Origin: an uncultured Erysipelotrichaceae bacterium
GTDB lineage: Bacteria > Bacillota_I > Bacilli_A > RFN20 > CAG-826
Assembly: GCA_902769185.1 (NCBI GenBank)
Contig: CACXNV010000003.1
Coordinates: 1 to 62,998 of the forward strand
Reading direction: 5' to 3'
Length of the DNA: 62,998 nucleotides
The notes below the pieces were generated by a model, which had not been told where the DNA came from, did not search any database, and saw only the letters and a list, made by a program, of their open reading frames with translations. Shown in pieces: positions 9,390 to 18,889 of the stretch (its first letter is position 1; every line of letters starts with the position of its first letter). The position numbers and the translations under genes were made by a program.

Positions 9390-9917
9390 ATGAAAATCAA
9401 AAGAATGTTCGACTTAATGCTGCTTCGGAATAATCCTAAAAAATGGTGCAAAAAGCATGATGTCAAATTAGGAAAAGATGTATTTTTTACTGGGAAAATG
9501 GATTTTGGCACAGAACCATATCTAGTTTCAATAGGAAATCATGTTCTTATTGCGGGATGTTCATTCATAACTCATGAAGGTGGTCACTGGGTTTTAAAAG
9601 GCCTCGAGCCAAATATAGGTGAAATATTTGGATATGGGCGTATTACTGTTGGCGATAATGTTTATATAGGACATAACTGCACAGTACTTAGAGGAGTGAC
9701 GATTGGAAACAATACGATCATCGGAGCATGTAGTTTAGTCAACAAAAGTTGTGAGCCGAATTCAGTGTATGCTGGTGTGCCCGCTAAACGCATCTGTTCA
9801 ATCGATGAATTTAAAGAAAAATTCCTAGCGGATATACCTGAATTTGACTTAAACAACTATCGTAATAATAAAAAAGACGAAGTGTTGAAAATCGTCGATA
9901 AATTCAGAAAGAGATAA
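9390..9917 (+). CDS. Hexapeptide-repeat (left-handed beta-helix) acyltransferase
   Basis: This 175-residue protein has the repeating IGDNV/IGNNT pattern of left-handed beta-helix acyltransferases, ending in ACSLVNKSCEPNSVYAGVPA, the usual closing coil of the maltose/galactoside acetyltransferase-like (WbbJ/CatB-type) group. Histidines typical of the acetyl-CoA site are present (THEGGHW, YIGHNC). It probably O- or N-acetylates a sugar in the polysaccharide; the acceptor cannot be told. It is translated directly after ugd. Its stop codon lies inside a terminator hairpin shared with the convergent glycosyltransferase gene. Confidence 0.8.
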   Translation: MKIKRMFDLMLLRNNPKKWCKKHDVKLGKDVFFTGKMDFGTEPYLVSIGNHVLIAGCSFITHEGGHWVLKGLEPNIGEIFGYGRITVGDNVYIGHNCTVLRGVTIGNNTIIGACSLVNKSCEPNSVYAGVPAKRICSIDEFKEKFLADIPEFDLNNYRNNKKDEVLKIVDKFRKR

Positions 9918-9934
9918 GCATAGCTTATCTTTTT
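9913..9934. terminator. Terminator between convergent genes
   Basis: GATAAGC-ATA-GCTTATC (9913-9929) is a perfect 7-bp stem followed by TTTTTATT on the + strand. The stem contains the stop codon of the acyltransferase gene and the last codons of the opposite-strand glycosyltransferase gene. Termination of the minus transcript is less clear because its T-run is broken. Confidence 0.7.
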
Positions 9935-11025
9935 ATTAATTCGTTTATTGTTTTTAAATAGATATTAATAGTTGTTTTGCGATTAAAATTGTTTGCAACA
10001 AACTCTCGCCCAAATTTGCCCATTTCTTCTATTTTTTCTTTGCTTGTCCTTGCGGCATTTTTAATTGCGAAAATCAAATCTTCTAAATTATTTGATCTAA
10101 CTCCATAACCTGTCTTCCCTTCAATTAATAGTTCTTTGCATCCGTAGTTATCGTTAGTTGTAATAATTGGTCTACCACAAGCAAGAGATTCTAATAGTAC
10201 GTTCGAAATGCCTTCATTATAGAACGAAGGAGAAATGATGAAATCGCTTTTTTTATAATAATGAAGAACATCTTTTTCAAATGAATGGAATTCAACGTTA
10301 TTTAATGAGCTAATTCCTTCTTTTTTAATTAATTTTTTAGACTCTTTGGTCTCGCTCCCAAGGAAAATGAAACGAGTTCTTGAATATTCTTTGACAACGT
10401 ACGGAATTGCTTTAATAAGAGCATTAAAACCCTTGGTTTCAATTAATCTAGAAGGGTATAGAAAAGTTGTTCCGTCATGTTTGTCTAGTGGGAATAACTG
10501 GAATCTTTCAACATTAACTCCAGAGCCAGGAATTATTGAATAGTTATTAACTGGAATTTTGTGTTTTTTAAAGCATTTAATTCCACCCTCGTTTTGGAAC
10601 ATTATATGATCTACATTTTTGAACGATTTTCTATATAAATGTAAAACATATTTTTTTAATAGGCCGTTTTTATCAAAAGCAGATCCCAATCCTGTAATAT
10701 TTGCGATGGATATATATTTTTTATTTTTAGATAAATTACAGAAAATATTTGGCTTGATTGTAAAGGTTAGCAATACATCAGGGTTATAATCTTTAATTAT
10801 TCTTTTATATTTTTTTATCAACGATAAATTTTTAAAAACATTCTTGGATTTTAAATTTGTGTTTAAACGGATAACTTTAATATCTTTAGAATAATGTTTA
10901 ACTACTTCATTAGAAAATTCACCAGCAAGACAAATGTCGTATTTTTCTTCTATGAGTCTGTCTAGAAGTTCTTTTCTAAATGATTGCAATGTAATGTTGT
11001 TATTTTCAACGAATAGTATTTTCAT
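9925..11025 (-). CDS. GT4 family glycosyltransferase
   Basis: The protein has 366 residues in the GT-B fold. The C-terminal half carries the GT4 signatures: PGSGVNVERF, FLYPSRLIETKGF and NEGISNVLLESLACGRPII with the EX7E pair that binds the nucleotide sugar. It starts with a plain cytoplasmic N-terminus (MKILFVENNN). It should transfer a sugar from a nucleotide donor to the lipid-linked polysaccharide; donor and acceptor are unknown. It shares a minus-strand operon with the acetyltransferase gene 5 bases upstream. Confidence 0.88.
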   Translation of the reverse strand: MKILFVENNNITLQSFRKELLDRLIEEKYDICLAGEFSNEVVKHYSKDIKVIRLNTNLKSKNVFKNLSLIKKYKRIIKDYNPDVLLTFTIKPNIFCNLSKNKKYISIANITGLGSAFDKNGLLKKYVLHLYRKSFKNVDHIMFQNEGGIKCFKKHKIPVNNYSIIPGSGVNVERFQLFPLDKHDGTTFLYPSRLIETKGFNALIKAIPYVVKEYSRTRFIFLGSETKESKKLIKKEGISSLNNVEFHSFEKDVLHYYKKSDFIISPSFYNEGISNVLLESLACGRPIITTNDNYGCKELLIEGKTGYGVRSNNLEDLIFAIKNAARTSKEKIEEMGKFGREFVANNFNRKTTINIYLKTINELIKR

Positions 11026-11030
11026 ATTGT

Positions 11031-11567
11031 CTATTGTCTAGAGATAATCTTGGCGGGCACCCCACCTAATGTAATTGATGATTCTTCAAAACTCTTGGTT
11101 ACAACCGCTCCTGCTCCGATTGTTATGTTATCTCTTAAAACTATTCCGCCAATTATGGATGCACCGACACCAATGTAACAATTATCACCAATAATAGGAC
11201 CATTTTCTTTTCCACTAGTAGCAACAAGAGCTGTGTTAATGTGAATGCGGCAATTTTTTCCGACCCTTGTGTTTTTATTTATAAGAATAGAACCAATGTG
11301 GACGATATATAGCCCAATATCAAAATTATTTGGACTAATATGAAAGCCGTATTTAATCCCAATAGATGTTGCTTTCATTTTATAAAATAAAGTCCTGCAT
11401 TTATGATTACTATTGTAATGATATTCCCATTTTCGTAAAAATTTTTGATAACGCCAAATAATTGAACTTTCAGATAATCCAATCAGCGAAAGAAACCATG
11501 ATGTTTTTACATATGATTTTTTTTCGGTTTTTAAACATTGTTTTAATTCGGCTTTTGTTTTAATCAT
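11031..11567 (-). CDS. Serine O-acetyltransferase-like hexapeptide acyltransferase
   Basis: This 178-residue protein has the CysE-like core: a helical N-terminus, then hexapeptide repeats (HIGSILINKNTRVGKNCRIH, IGDNCYIGVGASIIGG) and the ending GAGAVVTKSF...GGVPAKII. A true CysE has a longer helical domain and a cysteine synthase as partner, and none is visible here. Relatives of this size are common in capsule and exopolysaccharide clusters and acetylate sugars. It is the first gene of the short minus-strand pair with the GT4 gene. The polysaccharide acetyltransferase role is inferred from context. Confidence 0.8.
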   Translation of the reverse strand: MIKTKAELKQCLKTEKKSYVKTSWFLSLIGLSESSIIWRYQKFLRKWEYHYNSNHKCRTLFYKMKATSIGIKYGFHISPNNFDIGLYIVHIGSILINKNTRVGKNCRIHINTALVATSGKENGPIIGDNCYIGVGASIIGGIVLRDNITIGAGAVVTKSFEESSITLGGVPAKIISRQ

Positions 11568-11624
11568 AGTGTTGTTAATAATATCATATTTTTTAAATGC
11601 TGTACTTTTTTTATAAAAAAAATA

Positions 11625-11642
11625 TATAATTAAGCACGCAAT
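11625..11642 (+). promoter_or_regulatory. -10 box close to the start of the GT4 gene at 11643
   Basis: TATAAT at 11625-11630 is 12 bases before the ATG. There is no SD-like sequence in the gap, so the leader would be about 5 bases. The -35 match is poor. Confidence 0.45.
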
Positions 11643-12701
11643 ATGAAAGAAAATAATAAAAACATTTGTTTTGTTGTTACAAATATGAAAAGTGGTGGTT
11701 TACAAAGAAATGCTAGTATTTTAGCCAACCACTTTGATTCTGTGGGTAACAAAGTATTTATTTGTTGTTTATATTCCATTGACTGCTTTTTTGAATTAAA
11801 CAAAGGTGTTGAGATAATTGATTTGACCACCAATAAAAGAAAAATTAGATCGTTATCAATCTGGAAGAAATCTCTTAGAGACTTCTTTGATAAGAATAAC
11901 ATTGATTCTGTAGTTTCTTTTGGAGAAAGATGTGGGATAGTTACTGCTTCTGCTATCAAAAAAAGAAACATCAACCATATTTGTAGAGGCGTAAACACGA
12001 ACCCTAAATTTATTAATAAATTATTCTTAAATTTGAAGATTAATAATATAGACCATTTTGTTTTTCAAACAAATGCTCAGAAAAATATATATAATAAGAA
12101 AATGCAAAATAAAGGTGTTGTAATATCTAACCCATTTAAGTTGTATGATAAATGTTTGAATACTGGCGAAGGAAATAAACGATTTGTCTCAGTTGCTAGT
12201 TATAAGATAAATCAAAAAAGACAAGACATTATGGTGCAAGCATTTGCCAAGTTTTACGTTAATCACCCAGATTATTCTTTAGAATTGTATGGAGAAGTGG
12301 ATAATAACACTGCATCAATAGAAAACCTTATTAATAAACTTAATCTTAAAGATAATGTTAGAATTATGGGCGAAAAAAGCAATGTTAAAGAATTAATTGT
12401 TAATAGCCGCGCTTTCATATGCACATCGACGTATGAAGGTATGCCAAATGCGATGATAGAAGCTCTGGCGTTAGGAATTCCGGTCATCACCACAGATTGG
12501 AATGGATATGATGAAATTATCAATGACAAAGTAAATGGACTTGTTTGTAAAATGAATGATGTTGATCAAATATCTAATGCAATGGCTTTAATTGCAGATA
12601 ATGATAACTTATTTAACTCTATTAAAAACAATGCTTGGCATCATATAATTTGTAATTTTAATTTTATTAATGTTTTTAAAAAGTGGGATGAGATAATTTA
12701 A
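11643..12701 (+). CDS. GT4 family glycosyltransferase
   Basis: The protein has 352 residues in the GT-B fold. The N-terminal donor-fold motif MKSGGLQRNAS replaces the more usual GGAER, and the C-terminal GT4 block reads YEGMPNAMIEALALGIPVIT. It is one of three GT4 enzymes in this locus and is followed after 1 base by the next. No SD is visible before the ATG; the promoter is so close that the mRNA may be leaderless. The specific sugar cannot be told. Confidence 0.87.
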   Translation: MKENNKNICFVVTNMKSGGLQRNASILANHFDSVGNKVFICCLYSIDCFFELNKGVEIIDLTTNKRKIRSLSIWKKSLRDFFDKNNIDSVVSFGERCGIVTASAIKKRNINHICRGVNTNPKFINKLFLNLKINNIDHFVFQTNAQKNIYNKKMQNKGVVISNPFKLYDKCLNTGEGNKRFVSVASYKINQKRQDIMVQAFAKFYVNHPDYSLELYGEVDNNTASIENLINKLNLKDNVRIMGEKSNVKELIVNSRAFICTSTYEGMPNAMIEALALGIPVITTDWNGYDEIINDKVNGLVCKMNDVDQISNAMALIADNDNLFNSIKNNAWHHIICNFNFINVFKKWDEII

Positions 12702-12702
12702 T

Positions 12703-13767
12703 ATGAAGATTGTTATTTATACACATTATTTAAAAGGTGGTGGAGCTGAAAAAAGGGCAACTACATATGCAAACTATCTTTTTGATAGCGGAATTGATGT
12801 TCATGTAGTTACCATTTATCCAACAGAAAGTGAGTACACTATCAACAATAAAATAAAAAGAAGTTTTATTGCATCTAACAAAACTGAATATGACAAATTA
12901 TCAATTGCTAAAAAAACTAAAAGACTTAGAGAAATTCTTACAAATATTAAACCAGATGTTGTTGTTTCTTTTTTAACTACATACGGACTATATACTGTTT
13001 TTGCTAGAAGGCATTGTAAAGAACTAAAAAACACAAAATTAGTTTATTGTGTTACTGTCTATCAGAGAAAGTATTCGTTAAAGCACAGAATAGTTGATTT
13101 TTTATGCTGTTTGCATTCCGATAGAATATCACTACAATGCTATGAGCAGATTAAATGTAATCGTCTTTTTAAAAGGAAATGTATAGTTAACTTTAATCCT
13201 GTTGCTGATAAGTGGGATGTATATAAAAGAAATTATTCCTCTTTGTCCATTATTTCTGTTGGGCGTTTAACAAAACAAAAAAGATTCGATATAACTATTA
13301 AAGCTGTATGCAGGGCACATGCTATAAATAGCAACATCTCATTAGATATATTTGGCGATGGACCATTAAAAAACAAATTAAACAAATTAATTAAAAAATA
13401 CAAAGCTGAAAAATACATAAAGTTGATAGGTTTTTCCTTTGAGTTACCAAAAGAATTAGAAAAGCATAATATGATGATATCTTCTAGCGGATTTGAAGGG
13501 TTTCCTAACGGCTTGGCCGAAGGGATGCTTGCTGGGCTTGTTTGCCTATCAACACCATGTCCAACCGGTCCGAAAGAAATTATTGAAAATAATGTTAACG
13601 GCATTTTATTTAAAAATAAAAAAGAATTAACTTCTAGTATAATTAGATTGATTAATAACCCATTATTATGCGAAAACCTTGGCATAGAGGCTAGAAAATC
13701 ATGTTTAAAAAGATTTGAGGCCAGTGTTGTTTTGCCTAAATTTCTTAAAGATTTATCTAAATTGTAA
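12703..13767 (+). CDS. GT4 family glycosyltransferase
   Basis: The protein has 354 residues. It has the GGGAEKRATTYANYL N-terminal motif, then ISVGRLTKQKRFD and GFEGFPNGLAEGMLAGL with the EX7E arrangement of GT4 enzymes. It starts 1 base after the previous GT4 gene, and a weak GATGAG may serve as ribosome site. The EGFPNxLxEAMxxGxP pattern is common in N-acetylgalactosamine or galactose transferases of polysaccharide clusters, but the donor is not determined. Confidence 0.87.
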   Translation: MKIVIYTHYLKGGGAEKRATTYANYLFDSGIDVHVVTIYPTESEYTINNKIKRSFIASNKTEYDKLSIAKKTKRLREILTNIKPDVVVSFLTTYGLYTVFARRHCKELKNTKLVYCVTVYQRKYSLKHRIVDFLCCLHSDRISLQCYEQIKCNRLFKRKCIVNFNPVADKWDVYKRNYSSLSIISVGRLTKQKRFDITIKAVCRAHAINSNISLDIFGDGPLKNKLNKLIKKYKAEKYIKLIGFSFELPKELEKHNMMISSSGFEGFPNGLAEGMLAGLVCLSTPCPTGPKEIIENNVNGILFKNKKELTSSIIRLINNPLLCENLGIEARKSCLKRFEASVVLPKFLKDLSKL

Positions 13768-13831
13768 TTTTTTATTAATTATTAATAAATGATAAACAAT
13801 TAAATAGTAGTTGTGATAACATAATTAGCAT

Positions 13832-14755
13832 ATGAAATTTAAAAAAGCCTTAAAACATCCAATTCAATCTTTTAAAAGAACACTGACTAGATTCAGATTG
13901 CGTTTAACTTGTTTTAGGTGTGTATCAGATAAATCTGCCATTTGCAAACAATATAAGTTATCAATGAAAAAGAAACTTAATCTAGATAACCCAAAAACTT
14001 TTAACGAAAAACTTAATTGGATAAAACTATATTATAGAAAGCCATTATTTATTGATATGGTTGATAAGTATAATGTTAAGCAATTGGTTTCAAACAAGAT
14101 TGGCGAAGAATACGTTATTCCTTCAATTGGCGTTTATAAGAAATGGGATGAAATTGATTTCTCAAAAATTGAGGCACCTTTTGTTATTAAGACCACTCAT
14201 TCAAGCGGATGTATTGCTGTGATTAAAGAAAAAAACGAGAGAGTTTTAGAGTCTACAAAAAAGAAAATGAATAGATCTCTTAGGACTAATTATTTTTATC
14301 ACTGCCGCGAATGGGCATATAAGAACGTTGAACCAAGAATTATAATTGAAAAGTTTGTTAAAGATGAAAAAGAAGACAATTTACCAGTCTTTAAATTTTT
14401 CTGTTTTGATGGTGAGCCTTATTTGGTTCAGACAATTAAAAATGATAAAACCAAATATGAGACAATTGATTATTTTGATATGGATTGGAAACTATTAAAT
14501 CTTAGACAAAATTTCAATAATTCCGACATTCCATTAGATAAACCAAGAAATTTTGGAGAAATGAAAAAAATAGCTGCTCAATTATCAAAAGGTTTCCCTT
14601 TTATAAGAGTTGACTTATATTCCGTTAATGGAAAAGTGTTTTTCTCGGAATTCACTTTCTTTTCTGATGCTGGTTATCAAAGATTTTATCCTGATGAATG
14701 GGATTATATTCTTGGAGAAAAGATTAAATTAGATTTAAATGAAAAATATTGTTAG
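13832..14755 (+). CDS. TupA-like ATP-grasp protein
   Basis: This 307-residue protein belongs to the TupA-like ATP-grasp group. The diagnostic blocks are LDNPKTFNEKLNWIKLYYR, VIKTTHSSGC (nucleotide loop), PRIIIEKFV, FKFFCFDGEPYLVQT and the metal-site end RVDLYSVNGKVFFSEFTFF. TupA of alkaliphilic bacilli helps make teichuronopeptide, so these proteins are thought to join amino acids to uronic-acid polymers; with ugd nearby that fits. Its 3' end overlaps the flippase gene by 17 bases. A CATAAT at 13820-13825 is 6 bases before the ATG and no SD is present. A second TupA-like gene lies at 18890. Confidence 0.85.
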   Translation: MKFKKALKHPIQSFKRTLTRFRLRLTCFRCVSDKSAICKQYKLSMKKKLNLDNPKTFNEKLNWIKLYYRKPLFIDMVDKYNVKQLVSNKIGEEYVIPSIGVYKKWDEIDFSKIEAPFVIKTTHSSGCIAVIKEKNERVLESTKKKMNRSLRTNYFYHCREWAYKNVEPRIIIEKFVKDEKEDNLPVFKFFCFDGEPYLVQTIKNDKTKYETIDYFDMDWKLLNLRQNFNNSDIPLDKPRNFGEMKKIAAQLSKGFPFIRVDLYSVNGKVFFSEFTFFSDAGYQRFYPDEWDYILGEKIKLDLNEKYC

Positions 14756-17700
14756 TCCAAATTCAAGATTATCTAAATCTTTGGTGAATGTCGCCACTGG
14801 TGTTGTTCTCCAAATTTTGACGTTGGCACTAAGCTTTGTTGTTAGAATCGTTTTTGTAAGAAGAATTGGCTATGACTATTTAGGTGTTTCTTCTTTGTTT
14901 ACTAACATTTTAACTGTTTTATCTGTCGCAGATCTCGGATTTGGTACATCAATTAGTATTTCATTATATGCAGCTTTAAAAAAAGCGGATGAAGACCATA
15001 TTGCAGGTATTATTTCTTATTATAAGAAAGTTTATCTTATCATCGGTGGAATTATTTTTACAGTTGGGTGTGCTATTTGTCCTTTTGTTGGGCATATTGT
15101 TAATACTTCTACACCTGTTCCTTTTCTTGAATTATATTTCTTTATATATTTGGTTAACCTTGTTTCAACTTACTTTATATCCTATAGACATGCGATTATT
15201 AAGGCAGATCAAAAAAATGGTGTTCTCAACGTTATACACTCATTGGTTCTTTTGGCTAAAAGTATTGTTGAATTACTAATATTAACTATTTTTCCTTTTT
15301 TTGCAGAACCACAATACGTTTATATTTCTTATTTGGTTGTCATGGTTCTCGCTACATATGCTGGAGAAATTATTAGTGCCAGATTAGCCAAGAAAATGTA
15401 TCCTTTCGCCTTTGTTAAACGAGAGATACCAAAAGAAGAAAAAAAAGAAATTTCAAAAAATGTTAGAAGTTTGTTGCTTTATAAAGTTTGTAAAGCTGTC
15501 AATGTATCTATTGACAGTATTTTAATTTCTATAATGGTTAGTACAACTATTTTAGGTAAATATAATAATTATGTATTAATTATTAATGTCTTGATGGGAT
15601 TTGGTGCTTTGATATCCAGAAACTCTATTGCAAGTTTAGGAAACTTTGTCTTGACCGAATCAAAAGAACGTCAAATTAAGATGTTTAACACCATTAATTT
15701 TATTCATATAGTAATAACGGCATTCTTTGTTGTTAACTATGTTGGTATTTTAAATCCATTTTTCCATCTAGCATTTGGGCTTGATTCTACGCTATCTGTT
15801 GTTACACTGGCTTTTAGTGCCATTCATTTAGCATTCAATATGAACTACCAAGTTAATGAATTGTTTAGGGAAACAACAAAGATGTTTAGAAAAATTCCAT
15901 ATATCTCTGCTATTAATTTAGCTTTGAATATAGGTTTATCTATTTTATTAGGACATTTTTATGGATTAGAAGGAATTCTTGCTGGAACTCTTATTGCTTA
16001 TTTTTGCACATCATTCTGGTTTGAAACTTTCGCTTTGTTTAAGTTTTATTTTAAATCTTCTTCTAAAAATGTTTGGATTAAACTCGGATATGCTATTTTG
16101 TCCATTTCTGCTTGCTCGGTTGCTGCATATTTCATCAGCACAAAAGTTGTGCTCAATAGTCAAGTCGCACAACTAGTATTATCAGCATTTATTTCTGTGG
16201 TTTTATCTATTATTTGTATATTCTCTTTTGTGTGGTTTGAAGAATTTAAACCAGTATTTTTAACAGCAAAGAGAATACTTATTTCGATATACAAGAAAAT
16301 CAATGGATTCTTGACTAAAGAAAAGGTGCAAATTGCAACCTTAATTATTTCTATCGTTGCAATTGTTTGTTTAACTGTTGTCAGAGATTTATTGACTATT
16401 GAAATCGATAAATATATTTTTGTTGCCCTCTGTTTTGTTTTTGCTTCTTTATTAAAAAAGGAATATTTCTTGGGCTTTGTTTTCTTCTTGATACCATTCC
16501 ACTCTGGAATGTCTACAAGAATTATCTATCCAATGCTGACTATTATTTTCTTATTGAAAAACTTGAAGATGTTCAAGAATTGGAGATTGTTAATTAATTA
16601 CTTATTAATACCTACACTTATAGCTATATTAGAAATTATAATGTCCACTGTCTATGGCGGGACAACATCATTTGATGTAGTACTATTGATTTGGGCAATC
16701 TTAGTTATTTTCTCTTTCATTGTTTACGATAAAAAAGAAACATCTAGACTCCCAATTAAATTATTTGTTGCTGGCGCTGCAATTGTTGGATTAATAATGG
16801 CGGCTAATTGGATAAAAATAGCATGGTATACTTCATCTAAATCAACAGTGCCTGGTATGTCATTCACCGATATTTTATCTAAAAATAGGTTTGGTGATGT
16901 TCAAGGCTTGATAGAATGGTGTGAATTTTGGGGACAAATAACATATCCATTTAAAACATCCATGAAATTGGGCGATAACGAAAACTATGTTGGTCTTTTA
17001 ATGCTTGTTGGACTTATGACTTCAGCATTCTTGCTTTTCAAAAAAGAAAAGTTATATATTAAATTGTTGATTTGCTTAGCGGCTTTAGTTTTTGCTGTTC
17101 TTGGTGTCTATACAGCATCTAAATCATTCTTTATATGTTTTGCCATATTCATATTTGTGTTCTTCTTATCTCTATATGCCGAAAACAGATTAAAACTTTG
17201 GGTTGTTGGTTTGATTCTTGGTAGCATAACAGCAGCCACACTCATTGTTTGTTTTAAAGTTCCGTTTGTTAATAAATATCTTGTTGATAGATTAAATAAT
17301 GATTCAGGAAGATTTACACTTATTGGTCAATATTTTGGAGAAATATTTAGAAGACCTTTAGTTGCACTTTTTGGCACTGGTTCGTCAATGACTCAAACAT
17401 TATTTAGCATTAAAGAACCCCCACACAATTCAATTGTTCAAATAGTTGGAGGTTATGGCTTGTTTGGGTTTGGTGTTATTATTGCTGGTACTATTTTAAC
17501 TTTTGGAAAAGCTCGAAAAAGAGTCAGTATTATAAAAGATGATATTTTAGGATCTTTAGCCCCGTTATTTGTTTATGTCATATTTACTATGACATCTCAA
17601 ATATTCTTACCACCTACAACATTAGTATTTGGTCTACCAGCCATGTATATATTCATTAGTAAATGTAATTATATTTCAACTACAGGAGCGTTAAATATGA

Positions 17701-18797
17701 ACTTTAGAAAAGATAACAAACTCGAAGTAAAGCGATCAAAAAAACAAAATACCTCTGATGGCAAAAAACTGGAGGGTAAGGTTTTAGTAACTGGTGCCGC
17801 TGGATTTATAGGAAGTTTTTTAGTAAAGAAGCTTTTAGAAACCACAAACTATACAATTGTTGGTATTGATAATATGAATGATTATTATGATGTTTCTTTA
17901 AAGAAAGCAAGAATTAGACAAATAAAAAAGAACAAGAAATTTATATTTATTAAAGATGACATCTCGGATAGAGAGGCAATTGAAAAATTATTTAAAAGAT
18001 ATAAATTCGACATCGTTGTTAATTTAGCTGCTCAGGCTGGTGTGAGATATTCCATAGACCATCCTGATACATACATCAAATCTAACATTATTGGCATGTA
18101 CTATATTTTAGAAGCGTGTAGATATAATCCTGTTAAACATCTAGTATATGCTTCTAGCTCATCTGTATATGGTGGTAACACTAAAGTACCATTTAGTACA
18201 AAAGACAAAGTGGATAATCCAGTAAGTTTATATGCCGCTACTAAAAAGAGCGATGAATTATTAGCGCATGCTTATAGTAAGTTATATAACATACCTACCA
18301 CTGGACTTAGATTCTTTACTGTATATGGTCCAATGGGCAGACCAGACATGGCCTATTTCTCATTTACTAACAAGCTAATTAAAGGCGAACAAATTGACAT
18401 CTTTAATTATGGAAATTGTAAAAGAGATTTTACGTATGTCGATGACATTGTTGATGGCGTTATTAAAGTTATGGAGAATCCACCAAAGAAGAAAGAAGGA
18501 GAAGATGGATTACCTATTCCTCCATATAAGGTTTATAACATTGGTAATAGTAATCCAGAAAATTTAATGGATTTTGTTAATACGCTTGCTGATTCACTAA
18601 AGAATGCAAAAGTGTTGCCAGACAACTTTGATGTTGAACAATACATTAGATTAGTACCAATGCAAAAAGGTGATGTCGAAGTAACATACGCCGACACATC
18701 TGATTTAGAAAAAGATTTCGGTTATAAACCATCAACCCCATTAAGTGAGGGATTAAAAAGATTTGCTGAGTGGTATAAGGATTATTATAAAAAATAG
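14739..18797 (+). CDS. Three-part fusion: Wzx-type flippase, Wzy-type polymerase, UDP-glucuronate epimerase-like domain
   Basis: This is one uninterrupted 1352-codon ORF. Residues 1 to about 505 are a multi-helix polysaccharide flippase (RRIGYDYLGVSSLFTNIL is typical of the Wzx group). Residues about 515-965 are a second multi-helix unit resembling O-antigen polymerase/ligase, with a large central loop and ending LPPTTLVFGLPAMYIF. Residues about 1010-1352 are a soluble short-chain dehydrogenase-type epimerase with GAAGFIG at 1019, Y1165-x3-K1169 (YAATK) and RFFTVYGPMGRPDMA, close to UDP-glucuronate 4-epimerases. These are normally three proteins. An in-frame ATG at 17697 (M987) has AGGAG at 17684-17688, so a free epimerase may also be made. 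The start overlaps the ATP-grasp gene and lacks an SD, implying coupling. Epimerase specificity is inferred from the family and from ugd. Confidence 0.85.
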   Translation: MKNIVSPNSRLSKSLVNVATGVVLQILTLALSFVVRIVFVRRIGYDYLGVSSLFTNILTVLSVADLGFGTSISISLYAALKKADEDHIAGIISYYKKVYLIIGGIIFTVGCAICPFVGHIVNTSTPVPFLELYFFIYLVNLVSTYFISYRHAIIKADQKNGVLNVIHSLVLLAKSIVELLILTIFPFFAEPQYVYISYLVVMVLATYAGEIISARLAKKMYPFAFVKREIPKEEKKEISKNVRSLLLYKVCKAVNVSIDSILISIMVSTTILGKYNNYVLIINVLMGFGALISRNSIASLGNFVLTESKERQIKMFNTINFIHIVITAFFVVNYVGILNPFFHLAFGLDSTLSVVTLAFSAIHLAFNMNYQVNELFRETTKMFRKIPYISAINLALNIGLSILLGHFYGLEGILAGTLIAYFCTSFWFETFALFKFYFKSSSKNVWIKLGYAILSISACSVAAYFISTKVVLNSQVAQLVLSAFISVVLSIICIFSFVWFEEFKPVFLTAKRILISIYKKINGFLTKEKVQIATLIISIVAIVCLTVVRDLLTIEIDKYIFVALCFVFASLLKKEYFLGFVFFLIPFHSGMSTRIIYPMLTIIFLLKNLKMFKNWRLLINYLLIPTLIAILEIIMSTVYGGTTSFDVVLLIWAILVIFSFIVYDKKETSRLPIKLFVAGAAIVGLIMAANWIKIAWYTSSKSTVPGMSFTDILSKNRFGDVQGLIEWCEFWGQITYPFKTSMKLGDNENYVGLLMLVGLMTSAFLLFKKEKLYIKLLICLAALVFAVLGVYTASKSFFICFAIFIFVFFLSLYAENRLKLWVVGLILGSITAATLIVCFKVPFVNKYLVDRLNNDSGRFTLIGQYFGEIFRRPLVALFGTGSSMTQTLFSIKEPPHNSIVQIVGGYGLFGFGVIIAGTILTFGKARKRVSIIKDDILGSLAPLFVYVIFTMTSQIFLPPTTLVFGLPAMYIFISKCNYISTTGALNMNFRKDNKLEVKRSKKQNTSDGKKLEGKVLVTGAAGFIGSFLVKKLLETTNYTIVGIDNMNDYYDVSLKKARIRQIKKNKKFIFIKDDISDREAIEKLFKRYKFDIVVNLAAQAGVRYSIDHPDTYIKSNIIGMYYILEACRYNPVKHLVYASSSSVYGGNTKVPFSTKDKVDNPVSLYAATKKSDELLAHAYSKLYNIPTTGLRFFTVYGPMGRPDMAYFSFTNKLIKGEQIDIFNYGNCKRDFTYVDDIVDGVIKVMENPPKKKEGEDGLPIPPYKVYNIGNSNPENLMDFVNTLADSLKNAKVLPDNFDVEQYIRLVPMQKGDVEVTYADTSDLEKDFGYKPSTPLSEGLKRFAEWYKDYYKK
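17684..17699 (+). promoter_or_regulatory. Internal ribosome site and start codon for a separate epimerase
   Basis: AGGAG (17684-17688) lies 8 bases before an in-frame ATG (17697). It is positioned after the last polymerase helix and before the epimerase Rossmann fold, exactly where a separate gene would begin. It would give a 366-residue epimerase. Confidence 0.5.
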
Positions 18798-18889
18798 CTT
18801 TAAACTAATAAAATGCGAAATAATTAGTTAGAAATTAATAATGATGTTTATATTAATTAACTCAATAACTAAGGAAGAATATTAATTAG

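Noticed and set aside
14739-18797. Reading the giant ORF as three genes with sequencing errors
   Set aside because: The frame is continuous and the junctions are clean linkers; the fusion is reported as seen, with an internal start noted.
8099-18822. Shared word AAAATGCGAAATA near 8103 and near 18810
   Set aside because: It is only 13 bases of AT-rich sequence at the ends of two unrelated genes, likely chance.
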